This document shows, piece after piece, positions 26,347 through 36,605 of a stretch of 64,000 nt of DNA (its first letter is position 1; each line of letters begins with the position of its first letter). Source of the DNA: Gammaproteobacteria bacterium (GTDB lineage Bacteria > Pseudomonadota > Gammaproteobacteria > Pseudomonadales > Azotimanducaceae); NCBI GenBank assembly GCA_021773565.1, contig JAJFJZ010000025.1, forward strand, positions 124,001-188,000. Direction: 5' to 3'. Position numbers and translations under genes: made by a program. A model generated the notes under the pieces. That model was not told the DNA's origin. It did no database searches and saw nothing but the letters and a program-made list of their open reading frames with translations.

Positions 26347-27558
26347 ATGCCCTATTATCAAACTACACCAATTGTAAAGGACAAACCCCAGTTGTCGGTT
26401 TCGAGTGAGCGCAGAATACGCATTTTACAGTCGATTGGCGATATTGATGCTGACAGATGGGATCGATGTGCCAACCCTGCGTCCCGGGCATTCAATCCTT
26501 TTTTAAGGCACAGCTTTTTACTCGCCCTGGAAGAAAGCAATAGTGTTGGGCCGGGAACCGGCTGGCAATCATTTCACCTGGCCCTTGAAAGTGTGGACGG
26601 CTTCGAAACTTATGGAGCAATGCCCTTGTATTTGAAAGGCCATTCACAGGGCGAATATGTATTTGATTATGCGTGGGCCGATGCCTGGCAGCGAGCTGGT
26701 CAAAATTACTACCCAAAATTACAAAGTAGTATTCCCTTCACTCCGGCAACGGGGCGGCGGCTGCTGGTATGCGACGGTCAGGACAATCTGGAGGTGCAAA
26801 AACAATTGATGGGTGGTGCACTGCAGGTAGCAAAAGAGCTGGACGTATCTTCGTTACATCTGACTTTTTTACCCAAATCCGAGTGGGACTGTCTGGGCAA
26901 CATGGGCCTGTTACAACGCATGGACCAACAGTATCACTGGCAAAACCAAAACTATGCAAATTTTGATGCTTTTTTACAGGCCCTGACTTCGAAAAAACGC
27001 AAAAATATCAAGCGCGAACGCAAACAGGCACTGGAAAATAATATTGCTGTTGAAAAGCTAAGAGGGGATGCAATACAGGAGCATCACTGGGACGCTTTCT
27101 ATGCCTTTTACATAGATACCGGTGGTCGAAAATGGGGAACCCCCTATTTAAGCCGCAAATTCTTTAGCCTGGTGTGCGCTTCGATGGCCGACGATATATT
27201 GTTGATTATGTGCAAGCGCGAAGATCAATACATAGCCGGGGCGCTAAACTTTATAGGCTCAGAAACCCTGTACGGCCGAAACTGGGGTTGTACCGAAAAT
27301 CACCGCTTTTTACATTTCGAAATTTGTTACTACCAGGCCATCGAATTTGCCATCGAGAATGGTCTGAAGTTCGTTGAGGCCGGTGCCCAGGGTTCCCACA
27401 AAATGGCACGCGGGTACCTTCCGAGAGCAACTTACAGCGCACACTGGATAAAAGATGAAGGCTTTCGGGCAGCGGTCTCTAACTATCTGGAAGAGGAGCG
27501 TAGTCATGTACAGGCAGATATCCAGTATCTGTCACAGCATATTCCCTTCAAGCGATAG
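26347..27558 (+). CDS. FemAB-like / DUF482 (PF04339) GNAT-fold acyltransferase
   Basis: 403 residues. RAFNPFLRHSFLLALEESNSVGPGTGW at the N-terminus and FVEAGAQGSHKMARGYLPRATYSAHWI near the C-terminus are the recognisable DUF482 blocks; the family is related to FemAB/GNAT enzymes that attach amino acids to peptidoglycan or similar acceptors. A basic helix TSKKRKNIKRERKQALEN lies in the middle. The start at 26347 is closely divergent from the protease gene. The 3' end overlaps the convergent DUF3014 gene by 27 bases. Biochemical role in proteobacteria is not established. Confidence 0.8.
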   Translation: MPYYQTTPIVKDKPQLSVSSERRIRILQSIGDIDADRWDRCANPASRAFNPFLRHSFLLALEESNSVGPGTGWQSFHLALESVDGFETYGAMPLYLKGHSQGEYVFDYAWADAWQRAGQNYYPKLQSSIPFTPATGRRLLVCDGQDNLEVQKQLMGGALQVAKELDVSSLHLTFLPKSEWDCLGNMGLLQRMDQQYHWQNQNYANFDAFLQALTSKKRKNIKRERKQALENNIAVEKLRGDAIQEHHWDAFYAFYIDTGGRKWGTPYLSRKFFSLVCASMADDILLIMCKREDQYIAGALNFIGSETLYGRNWGCTENHRFLHFEICYYQAIEFAIENGLKFVEAGAQGSHKMARGYLPRATYSAHWIKDEGFRAAVSNYLEEERSHVQADIQYLSQHIPFKR

Positions 27559-28401
27559 CACCAGGCGCCTGCAAAAAGTTTGCAAGCGCAAGGTATTGGA
27601 CGGGCCCATGCGCATTATCTGTTTCTGCAACGGCGTTAAAGATTCGAGATGGCTATCTGCGAAAAGATAAAGCACTTTCGGCTGTTTAAGCTCTATATCG
27701 CCCTGTACTACGGGAGTGGACAATACCTGATCAATCGCTGAATGCAGCAGGTTATTTCCATCGATTTCTTTCACACCCAATTCCCGCAGGGCCTCTTCCA
27801 ACAGTGGTTGGAGAGTGCTGATAAATTGCGCAGACGTATCTACCGGTAATGTCAGAATGGTATCTACCAGCGGGTCATAACGACTATAACTTTGGCTATC
27901 CAAATACGATTTGCCGCCTTGTTTTCTCACCCTGAAGCTGCCCTTTGGCGCCAAAAAGCCTAATTGCCTGCGTGGTACTTCGCCCCGAGCAGCATTTTCT
28001 ACGATAACCCCAAACCTGCGTATCAGCTCATCACGCGATAGCCAGTCAGACCAGCGGGAATCAACACTGAGGGGGATCGCATACTCTCTGATAAACGTAT
28101 CACTCTGATTTAACTCGGGTAATTGCAACTTTGGTACTACGGGCAGAACTTCAGGTGTAGTCTCGGGAATTGCTTGTGCTTCTGCCTGGGCAGGCTCTGT
28201 ATAAGGGATCGGAAGTGATTCAGGCTGCGGGATTTTTTCAATGTCGACCACTACCTCAGGGCTGTTAACCCGCTCAGGGCTGTTAACCCGCTCAAGGCTG
28301 TTCACCCGCTCAGGGCTGTCCACCCGCTCAATAAAGTACCAGGCCAGACCAATAATCAGGGCCAGCGAGAGCAGAACTGCCAGATAAACCCGTAACTGCA
28401 T
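27532..28401 (-). CDS. DUF3014 domain protein with a membrane anchor and 6-residue repeats
   Basis: 289 residues. An N-terminal helix (VYLAVLLSLALIIGLAWYFI) is followed by four tandem copies of a six-residue unit ERVNSP (second position variants D and L) and a proline-rich linker. The C-terminal 190 residues are the DUF3014 region (RWSDWLSRDELIRRFGVIVENAARGEVPRRQL... LRLQTFCRRLVL). Topology suggests an inner-membrane protein with a periplasmic domain. AGGAGT 9 bases before the ATG supports the start. The repeat is made by an 18-base DNA tandem repeat at 28255-28326. Function unknown. Confidence 0.8.
   Translation of the reverse strand: MQLRVYLAVLLSLALIIGLAWYFIERVDSPERVNSLERVNSPERVNSPEVVVDIEKIPQPESLPIPYTEPAQAEAQAIPETTPEVLPVVPKLQLPELNQSDTFIREYAIPLSVDSRWSDWLSRDELIRRFGVIVENAARGEVPRRQLGFLAPKGSFRVRKQGGKSYLDSQSYSRYDPLVDTILTLPVDTSAQFISTLQPLLEEALRELGVKEIDGNNLLHSAIDQVLSTPVVQGDIELKQPKVLYLFADSHLESLTPLQKQIMRMGPSNTLRLQTFCRRLVLSLEGNML
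28255..28326. repeat. Four tandem 18-base repeats inside the DUF3014 gene
   Basis: The unit is CTCAGGGCTGTTAACCCG on the plus strand. Copies start at 28255, 28273, 28291 and 28309; the first two are identical, the third and fourth differ at two bases each. The unit is in frame and encodes the six-residue repeat right after the membrane helix. Copy number could vary between strains by slippage. Confidence 0.9.
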
Positions 28402-28546
28402 CGACTGACCACTCCTGTTGTCCTGCGACCAAATACCACCAGTGGATTATTTGACCACAAAAGTGCCTACATAACTCCATTTAGGATGAAATTCCATTAT
28501 CATTTCACAATTAGTTTGCATACAAAATTCCCGGGACAACAAAAGC

Positions 28547-29938
28547 ATGATACACACCGCAATTAATCAAATTCTTGATCACAAGGTCGAAGCTGGGCAA
28601 TCCGTATCAGTGGCAGGCTGGGTTCGCTCAAGACGCACCTCCAAGGGCGGATTTTCTTTTGTAAGTGTGCACGATGGCTCCGGATTCGATCCGATACAAG
28701 TCGTCGCCGACCAGGCGCTGGATAACTACGAAAGTGAAATAGTGAAAATCGGTGTTGGCTGTTCGGTAGTAGTCACCGGAACAATCGTAGAAAGCCAGGG
28801 CAAAGGCCAGGACAGGGAAATTCAGGCAATTTCGGTGGAAGTTCTGGGATGGGTGGATGACCCAGAAACCTACCCTATCGCCAAAAAACGCCACACTTTT
28901 GAATACCTGCGCAGTGTTGCGCACCTGCGACCAAGAACAAACAGTTTTGGTGCTATTGCGCGGGTTAAAAATGCTATCGCCCAGGCAACGCACCGATTTT
29001 TTTCCGAGGAGGGGTTCATCTGGCTGAATACCCCCATCATAACTGCAAGCGATTGTGAAGGTGCGGGAGATATGTTTCGCGTTAGCACGCTGGATATGGC
29101 CAACCTGCCAATCAAGGATGGTCGTCCTGACTTTGAACAGGATTTTTTTGGCAAGGAAACTTTCCTAACGGTTTCAGGACAACTCAACCTTGAAAGTTAC
29201 TGCCTTGCTATGAACAAGGTATACACATTTGGGCCAACATTCAGGGCAGAAAACTCCAATACAAGCAGGCACCTCGCCGAATTCTGGATGATAGAGCCGG
29301 AAATCGCATTTGCAGATCTGGAAGCCAACGCACAGCTGGCTGAAAGATACCTCAAGAGCGTAATTGCCAACGTGCTGCAAACGCAATCCCGCGACATGCA
29401 GTTTTTTCAGGAACGCATCGACAATACTGTAATTGACCGTCTTCAGGCCGTACTAGACAGCGAATTTGTACGCATGGATTACACCGATGCGATTGAAATT
29501 CTTAAAAAATCTGGTCGAAAATTTGAGTTCCCTGTCGAGTGGGGCCTTGATCTGCAATCCGAACATGAGCGATTCCTGACTGAACAACACGTGCAGGGTC
29601 CGGTGGTCGTGGTGAATTACCCGCAATCAATAAAGGCCTTTTATATGCGCCTGAATGACGATGAAAAAACCGTTGCTGCAATGGACGTTCTGGTTCCCGG
29701 AGTTGGTGAAATTATTGGTGGCAGCCAGCGCGAAGAACGTCTGGAGGTACTCGATCGTCGGATCGAAAGCAGACTAAAAGAGGAATTATGGTGGTACCGC
29801 GATCTGCGTAGATATGGCACGGTGCCCCATTCGGGTTTTGGCCTGGGACTGGAACGTCTGGTACTTTACCTTACAGGAATGGAAAATATTCGGGACGTTA
29901 TTCCCTTCCCTCGTGTCCCCAACAATGCCAGTTTTTGA
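28547..29938 (+). CDS. asnS: Asparaginyl-tRNA synthetase
   Basis: 463 residues, the standard bacterial length. The N-terminal OB fold ([26 protein letters not shown]) binds the anticodon. The class II core has motif 2 in [26 protein letters not shown] and motif 3 in [27 protein letters not shown]. It charges tRNA-Asn with asparagine in the cytosol. Its presence implies direct asparaginylation rather than only the transamidation route. It stands 145 bases downstream of the divergent DUF3014 gene and 25 bases before the ABC transporter genes. Confidence 0.96.
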   Translation: MIHTAINQILDHKVEAGQSVSVAGWVRSRRTSKGGFSFVSVHDGSGFDPIQVVADQALDNYESEIVKIGVGCSVVVTGTIVESQGKGQDREIQAISVEVLGWVDDPETYPIAKKRHTFEYLRSVAHLRPRTNSFGAIARVKNAIAQATHRFFSEEGFIWLNTPIITASDCEGAGDMFRVSTLDMANLPIKDGRPDFEQDFFGKETFLTVSGQLNLESYCLAMNKVYTFGPTFRAENSNTSRHLAEFWMIEPEIAFADLEANAQLAERYLKSVIANVLQTQSRDMQFFQERIDNTVIDRLQAVLDSEFVRMDYTDAIEILKKSGRKFEFPVEWGLDLQSEHERFLTEQHVQGPVVVVNYPQSIKAFYMRLNDDEKTVAAMDVLVPGVGEIIGGSQREERLEVLDRRIESRLKEELWWYRDLRRYGTVPHSGFGLGLERLVLYLTGMENIRDVIPFPRVPNNASF

Positions 29939-29963
29939 ATTGCGTGCTGTTTAGTACCCTCTG

Positions 29964-31742
29964 ATGCTCAAATCGCTATTTAGACTACGGGTTTTTGTAT
30001 CCCCCTATCGATGGCGTTTGCTTCTGGGCATTTTCGCGTTTTTGTTAGCCAGACTATTTGAAGCCTCTGTGCCCATTTTCATGATGCAGGGCATCGACAA
30101 AATCGGCGCGGGTGATTTTGATGTGCTCTACCCGGTGCTGGGTATTATTGGCGGTGTCCTGGGGCGTTTTACTGTGGTCTCATTCGCACGAATCACTGTA
30201 CGTCGGGTTAGCCTGAATATGGCCTTCGATCTTCGACAGACATTTTACGATCGGCTACAACATCAGGGGTCTCGCTTTTTTAATCGTTATTCCATAGGAG
30301 ACATGATGACTCGAGCAGTGGCAGACATCTCCCTGCTGCAGCGTCTGATCTCCCTGGGCACCATCCTGTTGGTCATTCTGGTGTTTGCAACACTTGTGGG
30401 TTTTGCGTTTATGCTGAGCCTTTCACCCGCACTTACCCTGCTCATTCTTCCACCGCTACCACTGGTATTTATCTATGCCTGGTATGCCTCAAAACAAATG
30501 GGCATTACCTCGGCGCTGGTACAAAACCGGCTCTCTGATATCGGTACACACGTACAGGAAAACCTGTCCGGGATTCGTACCATCCAGGCCATGGTGCAGG
30601 AAGAAAACGAGATAGCGCGGTTTTCCATAACTAACCAGCAGTACGCCGATGCCTTTTATGATCAGGCCCGGATAAACAGCATGATGATGGCCTGGATGCC
30701 GGTTTTTTCTGCCGTGAGCATAATAATTGTGTTGGGTTACGGCGGCACTATGGTGCAAAACGGAAGCCTGAGTATTGGCGCTTTTGCGGCATTTTTCATG
30801 TATATAAATATGGTCGTTCAGCCCTTCCGGGTGGCCGGCTTTATGATAAACCTTTTCCAGAGAGCAGCTATAGCTTCAAACAGGCTGTTCGAGGTTTTCG
30901 ATCTTGAACCGGAAATCGTGGACAACCCCAGCGGCTTAACCCCGCAAAATATTATCGGGAATATAGAATTCAGAAACCTGGATTTTCACTATCCCGACAC
31001 AGAAACGAAAGTACTCAATGCGGTTAACCTGGACATAAAGCAAGGTGAGTCCATCACTATTATGGGCCGTGTAGGGTCAGGTAAAACCACACTGCTCAAA
31101 CAGATTGTCAGACTGCTTGATGCCCCGTCTGGCCAGGTGTTTGTTGACGGCTACGACGTACTGGATTATCCCCTTGCCCAGCTGCGATCCCAAATCGCAT
31201 TTGTACCGCAGGATACGTTTCTTTTTGATGGTTCTTTGCGCGACAACCTCAGTTATGACGATGCCGATCGATCAATAGAACCCATCTGGCGGGCGGCTGA
31301 AGCGGCAGATCTCAAAGACACTATCGAGGCATTTCCCGAACAAATGCAAACCATGGTTGGAGAACGCGGGGTAACTTTGTCGGGTGGTCAAAAACAGCGT
31401 GCCACACTTGCTCGCGGCTTGATACGAAATGCAGCAGTATTAATTCTCGATGACTGTTTCAGCAGTGTGGATACCGAGACCGAAGAACACATCCTCTCGG
31501 AGCTCAAACGCTTGCGAAAAAGCCAGACCACCATATTGGTATCTCACCGGGTTTCTACTGCCCGGCACTCCGACCGAATCGTAGTTCTAATAGATGGCCA
31601 TATCAGCGAAGCAGGCAGCCATGAATCACTGATTAAGCAAAAAGGCTACTACGCAGAACTGGAACAAATCCAGCGTGAGGGTCAACGAGAAGAACCGGGA
31701 GATGAAACAGCATTGTCCCCTGGATCCGGGACAGCAACTTGA
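29964..31742 (+). CDS. Half-size ABC exporter, MdlA/YheI-like subunit
   Basis: 592 residues: six membrane helices in the first 310 residues, then a nucleotide-binding domain. Walker A is GRVGSGKTTLL, the signature is LSGGQKQR (canonical), and Walker B is VLILDDCFSSVD, where aspartate replaces the catalytic glutamate. Together with the next gene it should form a heterodimeric exporter with one impaired ATP site, as known for TM287/288 and BmrCD. Such pairs export drugs or lipids. The ORF end overlaps the next start by 4 bases. Confidence 0.9.
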   Translation: MLKSLFRLRVFVSPYRWRLLLGIFAFLLARLFEASVPIFMMQGIDKIGAGDFDVLYPVLGIIGGVLGRFTVVSFARITVRRVSLNMAFDLRQTFYDRLQHQGSRFFNRYSIGDMMTRAVADISLLQRLISLGTILLVILVFATLVGFAFMLSLSPALTLLILPPLPLVFIYAWYASKQMGITSALVQNRLSDIGTHVQENLSGIRTIQAMVQEENEIARFSITNQQYADAFYDQARINSMMMAWMPVFSAVSIIIVLGYGGTMVQNGSLSIGAFAAFFMYINMVVQPFRVAGFMINLFQRAAIASNRLFEVFDLEPEIVDNPSGLTPQNIIGNIEFRNLDFHYPDTETKVLNAVNLDIKQGESITIMGRVGSGKTTLLKQIVRLLDAPSGQVFVDGYDVLDYPLAQLRSQIAFVPQDTFLFDGSLRDNLSYDDADRSIEPIWRAAEAADLKDTIEAFPEQMQTMVGERGVTLSGGQKQRATLARGLIRNAAVLILDDCFSSVDTETEEHILSELKRLRKSQTTILVSHRVSTARHSDRIVVLIDGHISEAGSHESLIKQKGYYAELEQIQREGQREEPGDETALSPGSGTAT

Positions 31743-33613
31743 ATTCTGAAAAACGCGACTATTCTGTTTTTGATGCGGAGCTTTCCGGGCAGGTACTTTC
31801 ATTAAAACTACTTAGACGTCTGATGAAGTGGATGAAACCCTATCGCTTGACGCTAATCATCAGTGCGGTTTTAGTGCTCGTTTCCAGCTCGCTCCAGGTA
31901 CTTATGCCAGTAGTTCTTTCGCTGGTGGTTATTGACCATATTATTATGGGTGTTACAGATCATCTGGTACCGGATATGGGAACTATTGCGGCGGCCAATA
32001 GCCTGGCAGAAACACTGTCATTATCCCCTCTGTTTGCAGCCTGCCTGTTGTACGCAGTTATTCACGTGTTATGGACATTAACGGGCCACCTGCACCGCAT
32101 GACACTAACGGCATCGGTTATCAATGGACTGCGCGATTTGCGGCTGGACCTGTTCAGCCATCTGGAATCAAGGCCATCGTCTTTCTACGACCGTGTCGCG
32201 GTAGGCCGCGTGATGACGCGTGTTACCAACGATATAGAAGCGCTTTTTGAACTCCTGCGCGGTGTAGGAACTCTGGTGGGAGAATTTGTACCTTTTTTTG
32301 TTGCCCTTGTGGTTTTGTTTGCAGTGAATGTGAAACTGACACTTCTCTTGTTACTGGTTATTCCGGTGATGGGTCTAGTTACGGCATTGTTCAGGCGCAT
32401 CACGCAGAAGTTGTTCAGGGAGGTGAGAATGTCCCTGTCGGCGCTCAACCAGAATTTGCAGGAAAACCTGGCAGGGCTTCAGGTTGTTCAGATCAGCGAG
32501 CGACAAGCCTACAATCTGGCCAGATACACAACTATCAACAAACAAAATCGTAATCTCGAAAAAGAGACCGCCACAGTAGAAACAATGTACGGGGCGTTCA
32601 CGGATAGTGTTTCCGGAATTGCTCTGGCCATGATTATTTACTATGGCGGAGGAGCAGTAGTCCAGGACGAGATTAGCCTCGGCGGGCTGGTATTATTCAC
32701 GCGCTTTATTGATATGCTGTTTCACCCAATCGTCGTTCTGGGTGAACAAACCAATATATTGTTTAGAGCCATGGCGAGCGGCGAGCGTATCTTCCAGGCG
32801 CTGGACTGGGATGAAAAGGTAAGAGAACCTGAAATTCCTGTTGAACTTCCCCCACGACTAAGCGGGAAACTGGAGTTCAAAAACCTCAACTTCTCCTATC
32901 TTCCGGGCCAGGCAGTATTACGAAATATCTCTTTTACCATTCATCCCGGGGAGAAACTCGCCATAGTGGGCCCTACCGGATCGGGAAAGAGCACCCTTAT
33001 CCGTTTGTTAGGCCGTTTCTATGATTTTGAAGACGGGCAAATATTTCTGGACGGAGTTGACCTGAACAAGATTCATAGCCGCGACCTGAGAAAACGAGTG
33101 GGCGTGGTGCTGCAGGATTTTCATATTTTTTCCGGCAGTATCTATGACAATATCGCGCTTGGGGACCCTAACATTAGTCGCGCAATGGCTGTTGAGGCTG
33201 CCATAACGGTAAACGCTGATCAGTTTATTCGGCAGTTACCCAAAGGCTACGATACACAACTCTCTGAGCGTGGTCAGAACCTCTCCCAGGGCCAGAGGCA
33301 ATTACTGGCCTTTGCACGGGTGCTATCGGCTAACCCCGAGATTCTAATTCTGGATGAAGCCACGGCAAACATTGATACAGAAACCGAGATTCTGATTCAG
33401 GATGCGCTCGACAAACTCACCAAAAACAGAACTTCCATTCTCATTGCACACCGCTTGCAGACCATTCAGGAAGCTGATCGTATTCTGGTATTAGACAATG
33501 GTGAAGTGGAAGAACTGGGGTCACATACCGAACTGATACAAAACGAAGGTGTTTACTTTCGCCTGCATTCACTGCAGTTCCAGGCTATAGAGGAAGACGT
33601 GGAACAAAATTAG
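31739..33613 (+). CDS. Half-size ABC exporter, MdlB/YheH-like subunit
   Basis: 624 residues with six membrane helices followed by an ATPase domain. Walker A is GPTGSGKSTLI, Walker B ILILDEATANID keeps the catalytic glutamate, but the signature is LSQGQRQL rather than LSGGQ. This is complementary to the partner, whose signature is canonical and whose Walker B lacks the glutamate. The start is a TTG (31739) overlapping the previous stop TGA; a later ATG near residue 29 (MKWMKPYR) is possible but would cut the N-terminal elbow. The 3' end overlaps the convergent transporter gene by 4 bases. Confidence 0.9.
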   Translation: MNSEKRDYSVFDAELSGQVLSLKLLRRLMKWMKPYRLTLIISAVLVLVSSSLQVLMPVVLSLVVIDHIIMGVTDHLVPDMGTIAAANSLAETLSLSPLFAACLLYAVIHVLWTLTGHLHRMTLTASVINGLRDLRLDLFSHLESRPSSFYDRVAVGRVMTRVTNDIEALFELLRGVGTLVGEFVPFFVALVVLFAVNVKLTLLLLLVIPVMGLVTALFRRITQKLFREVRMSLSALNQNLQENLAGLQVVQISERQAYNLARYTTINKQNRNLEKETATVETMYGAFTDSVSGIALAMIIYYGGGAVVQDEISLGGLVLFTRFIDMLFHPIVVLGEQTNILFRAMASGERIFQALDWDEKVREPEIPVELPPRLSGKLEFKNLNFSYLPGQAVLRNISFTIHPGEKLAIVGPTGSGKSTLIRLLGRFYDFEDGQIFLDGVDLNKIHSRDLRKRVGVVLQDFHIFSGSIYDNIALGDPNISRAMAVEAAITVNADQFIRQLPKGYDTQLSERGQNLSQGQRQLLAFARVLSANPEILILDEATANIDTETEILIQDALDKLTKNRTSILIAHRLQTIQEADRILVLDNGEVEELGSHTELIQNEGVYFRLHSLQFQAIEEDVEQN

Positions 33614-35067
33614 GGTTTAAGCGTAACTTGCACCCCTTGCATTGCCGCAGCTTCCAGCTGTTTTACACGATTTACGTGACCTGCCCGGGTAATTCCATAA
33701 AAAGAAAGTACCGCGATAGCAAACAACGGCATGAGCGCCATGGTTGTTCCATAGGCAAGACCAAGTTCAAACAATACTTCTTCGGCTACCTCACCAGGCT
33801 TGAGATTTGTTGGAAAACTTATCACGTCCAGAATAATGCCCACCATAAAAGTTCCGATACCGGTCGCCGCCTTTGACGAAAAGGTACGAGCTGCAAAGAA
33901 CAAACCTTCCTCCCGCCTGCCCGTTTTCATCTGGCTCTGTTCAACCACGTCTGCAAGCATCGAACTTTGCATTATGCTGAACATAATATAGACGCTTATC
34001 ACCATTCCTACCCAGAACATCACCAAAGGAAACAGATAGGGCCAATCGTTATCCGGGAGCACACCCAACAGGCGTAAAGCGATAAGTGCCGGACTTAGGC
34101 ACATATAGGCAATATATAAACCAATCGCAGCACGTTTTTTGTCAAACTTTTTAGCCAGTACAGGTGCAACAAAGGCTGCTACAACGGCAGAAAACAATAT
34201 AGCTACATTTAGCCAAAAGATTTTCTCGGAAGGAAAGCCCCAGAAAAAATTGTTGATGTAGGAATCAAATCCGGCCGAGGCGCCCCACGCGATTGCAGTA
34301 AATAAACCGGCGGAGAAGAGGATCAAAAAATCCTTGTTTGCAAGCGTAGTGCGCAGTTCAAGAAACATTCGTTTAGTGGTAAGTCGATCGACGCGGGTTT
34401 GTGCCTGCAGAAACGGAATAAAACCGTGCAGCCCAATACTGGACACCAGAATACTCGTTACTATCATAAATGAAGCCGCAAGCCCGTACATCGGGTAACC
34501 CGCCGGATTCATCGCCCCGTAGGGAAACTCATCGGTTGCTGCCAGAAATATACCCCAGCCTAACAAAGCAATACACAAGCCACCCTGCCAGCCAAACATA
34601 TAACGCAATCCAAGCAAACGGGTACGCTCATCATAATCATCGGTTATTTCTGCAACGATGGCAGTGCTTGGAATTTCATACAGCGTAATACAAAAGCGCA
34701 CAAAAACTGCCAGCACACACAGATAAACAAATAGTCCGGTTTCTGATAAGTACTCCAATGGTGGGTTCCACAGAAAATAAAACGAAATACCTACCGGGAT
34801 TACCGAGGCATACATAAAAGGGTGTCGCCGTCCCCACCTGGAATGGGTATTGTCGGACCAGAATCCAACAAGTGGATCTGAAATAGCGTCAAACAAAAGT
34901 GCCACTAACAATGCCAAACCAGTGAGCGTGCCAGACAGACCAAGTACCTGGCTATAGTAAAACAGCAACAGGTAGGCAAAACCGTTTTCCTTCACGCCAT
35001 AGGCAACGGAGCCGAATCCGTATAGCCATCTAATTCTGTTGGTTATAAGCGGTTTATTGGCTGCCAC
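33610..35067 (-). CDS. MFS transporter, GPH (glycoside-pentoside-hexuronide) type
   Basis: 485 residues with 12 predicted helices. WLYGFGSVAYGVKENGFAYLLLFYYSQVLGLSGTLTGLALLVALLFDAISDPLVGFWSD is the GPH N-terminus, with the D-x-x-x-D-P-x-x-G motif of helix 2 and RWGRRHPFMYASVIP after it. It should carry a solute with a cation into the cell. 47 bases downstream of the monooxygenase gene on the same strand, so its substrate may be the compound degraded by that operon (inference). Confidence 0.85.
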   Translation of the reverse strand: MAANKPLITNRIRWLYGFGSVAYGVKENGFAYLLLFYYSQVLGLSGTLTGLALLVALLFDAISDPLVGFWSDNTHSRWGRRHPFMYASVIPVGISFYFLWNPPLEYLSETGLFVYLCVLAVFVRFCITLYEIPSTAIVAEITDDYDERTRLLGLRYMFGWQGGLCIALLGWGIFLAATDEFPYGAMNPAGYPMYGLAASFMIVTSILVSSIGLHGFIPFLQAQTRVDRLTTKRMFLELRTTLANKDFLILFSAGLFTAIAWGASAGFDSYINNFFWGFPSEKIFWLNVAILFSAVVAAFVAPVLAKKFDKKRAAIGLYIAYMCLSPALIALRLLGVLPDNDWPYLFPLVMFWVGMVISVYIMFSIMQSSMLADVVEQSQMKTGRREEGLFFAARTFSSKAATGIGTFMVGIILDVISFPTNLKPGEVAEEVLFELGLAYGTTMALMPLFAIAVLSFYGITRAGHVNRVKQLEAAAMQGVQVTLKP

Positions 35068-35114
35068 TGGTCGGGCTCCATAATATTTGTTGGGCTAATA
35101 CCTGTCTGGCGCAA

Positions 35115-36605
35115 TCATGCAGCTCTGTTTTTCAACAACGCTAACATTTCTTCTCTGTCAGGACCGCTCACTATACGCACAGCGGCATTTTTCTTTCGTC
35201 CTCTTAACATATATCGAAAGATAGTAAATCGAATAGCCGGTTCTTTTAAAAAATCTCCTGGTTTCTCCAGCAGATTTACTGTACGCATCATACCTCGCAC
35301 TACGTGCACCTGATCCTTGATCGCTGCGATCAGGGCATCACCAAAAGCAGCCCCGAACCAGGCCTTGAATCCCGCAGTTTTTTCAAGCAAGGTGCCACTG
35401 GCCACTGCCCTGGCACGTTTTATGCCACTCTTGTCTTCATTGAGACTGGCCTGGTAAATTGGCCTCAACTGTTCTTCTGAACGCCTATCAAATTCCAATG
35501 CACGTTGTACCGGGTCAACTGTACTTTCCAGAATATCTGCCAGAATATGTGCATGTACTGCCCCCACACTACAACCACGCCCGTACAGTGGATTAGTGCG
35601 AATGGCAGCATCCCCCACAGCAAAAAAATTCAGCGCCAGGGGTCGATCTTCCTGCACATAGCGTCTCCAAACTGCCCGAATGTCGCTAACGCCCAGCGCA
35701 TCCGTGGTTGGCTGCATTTTGCGTTCATCCATCCACGGCTTCAGGCCGGGAATGCTTCGACACATAAGATCAAATTGCGCATTGTCACGTACTGCGCCGC
35801 GGAGGGTTTTCTCATCTTCCGGCACACAGATAATAAGCGCGAAATGCCCATCATCGCCTGGAAATACACCGTACTTTATATAACCCAAATCTCCTGCGCC
35901 AGGATGTAAGCCGTGTCGAGAAGGTTCTGTTTCACCAGGATTAAGTTGGTAATTTCGGGAAAAATAGGCCATTTCTGAATTGTGTTCTTCATGGCTGACA
36001 TCTATACCAGCTGCCTTGAACCACTGGGGAAATTTAGTTCCGCGACCACTCGCATCAACCACAATATCTGCATATACCTCGCTTTTTTCTCCCCTGGTAT
36101 GCAGCTGAAGTCCCTTTACCACCAGACTGTCACAGTTTGAGACATCAGATCGCGACGTGATTAGCCCTGCTATGTGTGAAGAATCATGAAGTTCGATATT
36201 GCCAGTACGTAGCACATACCGGCGCAGTACCGTTTCGAGGGTTGCGCGCCGACACAGCAGTATCCACAGTTTTTCGTCTTCTTGCTCGGGCTTGTATTTG
36301 GCCAATAATTCAGGCCGCAACATATCCCTGAAACTCAGTTTGCGAGCACCATTGGCAATAAACTCTTCCAGTAAATCGGGATACCTGTCGCGAATGAGAT
36401 TACACAACAAACCCAGAAACGCATGGGGATGCCTGAACTGGGATGCGCCTCTTCTGTTCCATTGAAAAAAGGCTTCATGCGCATCCCCATCCGGGGGTGC
36501 TATGTCACGCTCATATACCACCACCTGATTGCCCTTGCTGGCCAGAGCCAGGGCTGTACACATTCCGCAAATACCCGCGCCGACCACTATTATTTTCTGC
36601 TTCAA
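35115..36605 (-). CDS. FAD-dependent monooxygenase (PHBH-fold)
   Basis: 496 residues. IIVVGAGICGMCTALALASKGNQVVVYERD binds the ADP part of FAD. VVDASGRGTKFPQWF is the D-G-like motif region. NFFAVGDAAIRTNPLYGRGCSVGAVHAHILADIL is the GD motif that closes the flavin pocket. This is a group A-type flavoprotein related to monooxygenases and epoxidases. Its start overlaps the epoxide-hydrolase-like gene by 4 bases, so the two are probably made together; an epoxidation followed by ring opening would fit. No dedicated reductase is needed for this class. Substrate unknown. Confidence 0.82.
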   Translation of the reverse strand: MKQKIIVVGAGICGMCTALALASKGNQVVVYERDIAPPDGDAHEAFFQWNRRGASQFRHPHAFLGLLCNLIRDRYPDLLEEFIANGARKLSFRDMLRPELLAKYKPEQEDEKLWILLCRRATLETVLRRYVLRTGNIELHDSSHIAGLITSRSDVSNCDSLVVKGLQLHTRGEKSEVYADIVVDASGRGTKFPQWFKAAGIDVSHEEHNSEMAYFSRNYQLNPGETEPSRHGLHPGAGDLGYIKYGVFPGDDGHFALIICVPEDEKTLRGAVRDNAQFDLMCRSIPGLKPWMDERKMQPTTDALGVSDIRAVWRRYVQEDRPLALNFFAVGDAAIRTNPLYGRGCSVGAVHAHILADILESTVDPVQRALEFDRRSEEQLRPIYQASLNEDKSGIKRARAVASGTLLEKTAGFKAWFGAAFGDALIAAIKDQVHVVRGMMRTVNLLEKPGDFLKEPAIRFTIFRYMLRGRKKNAAVRIVSGPDREEMLALLKNRAA

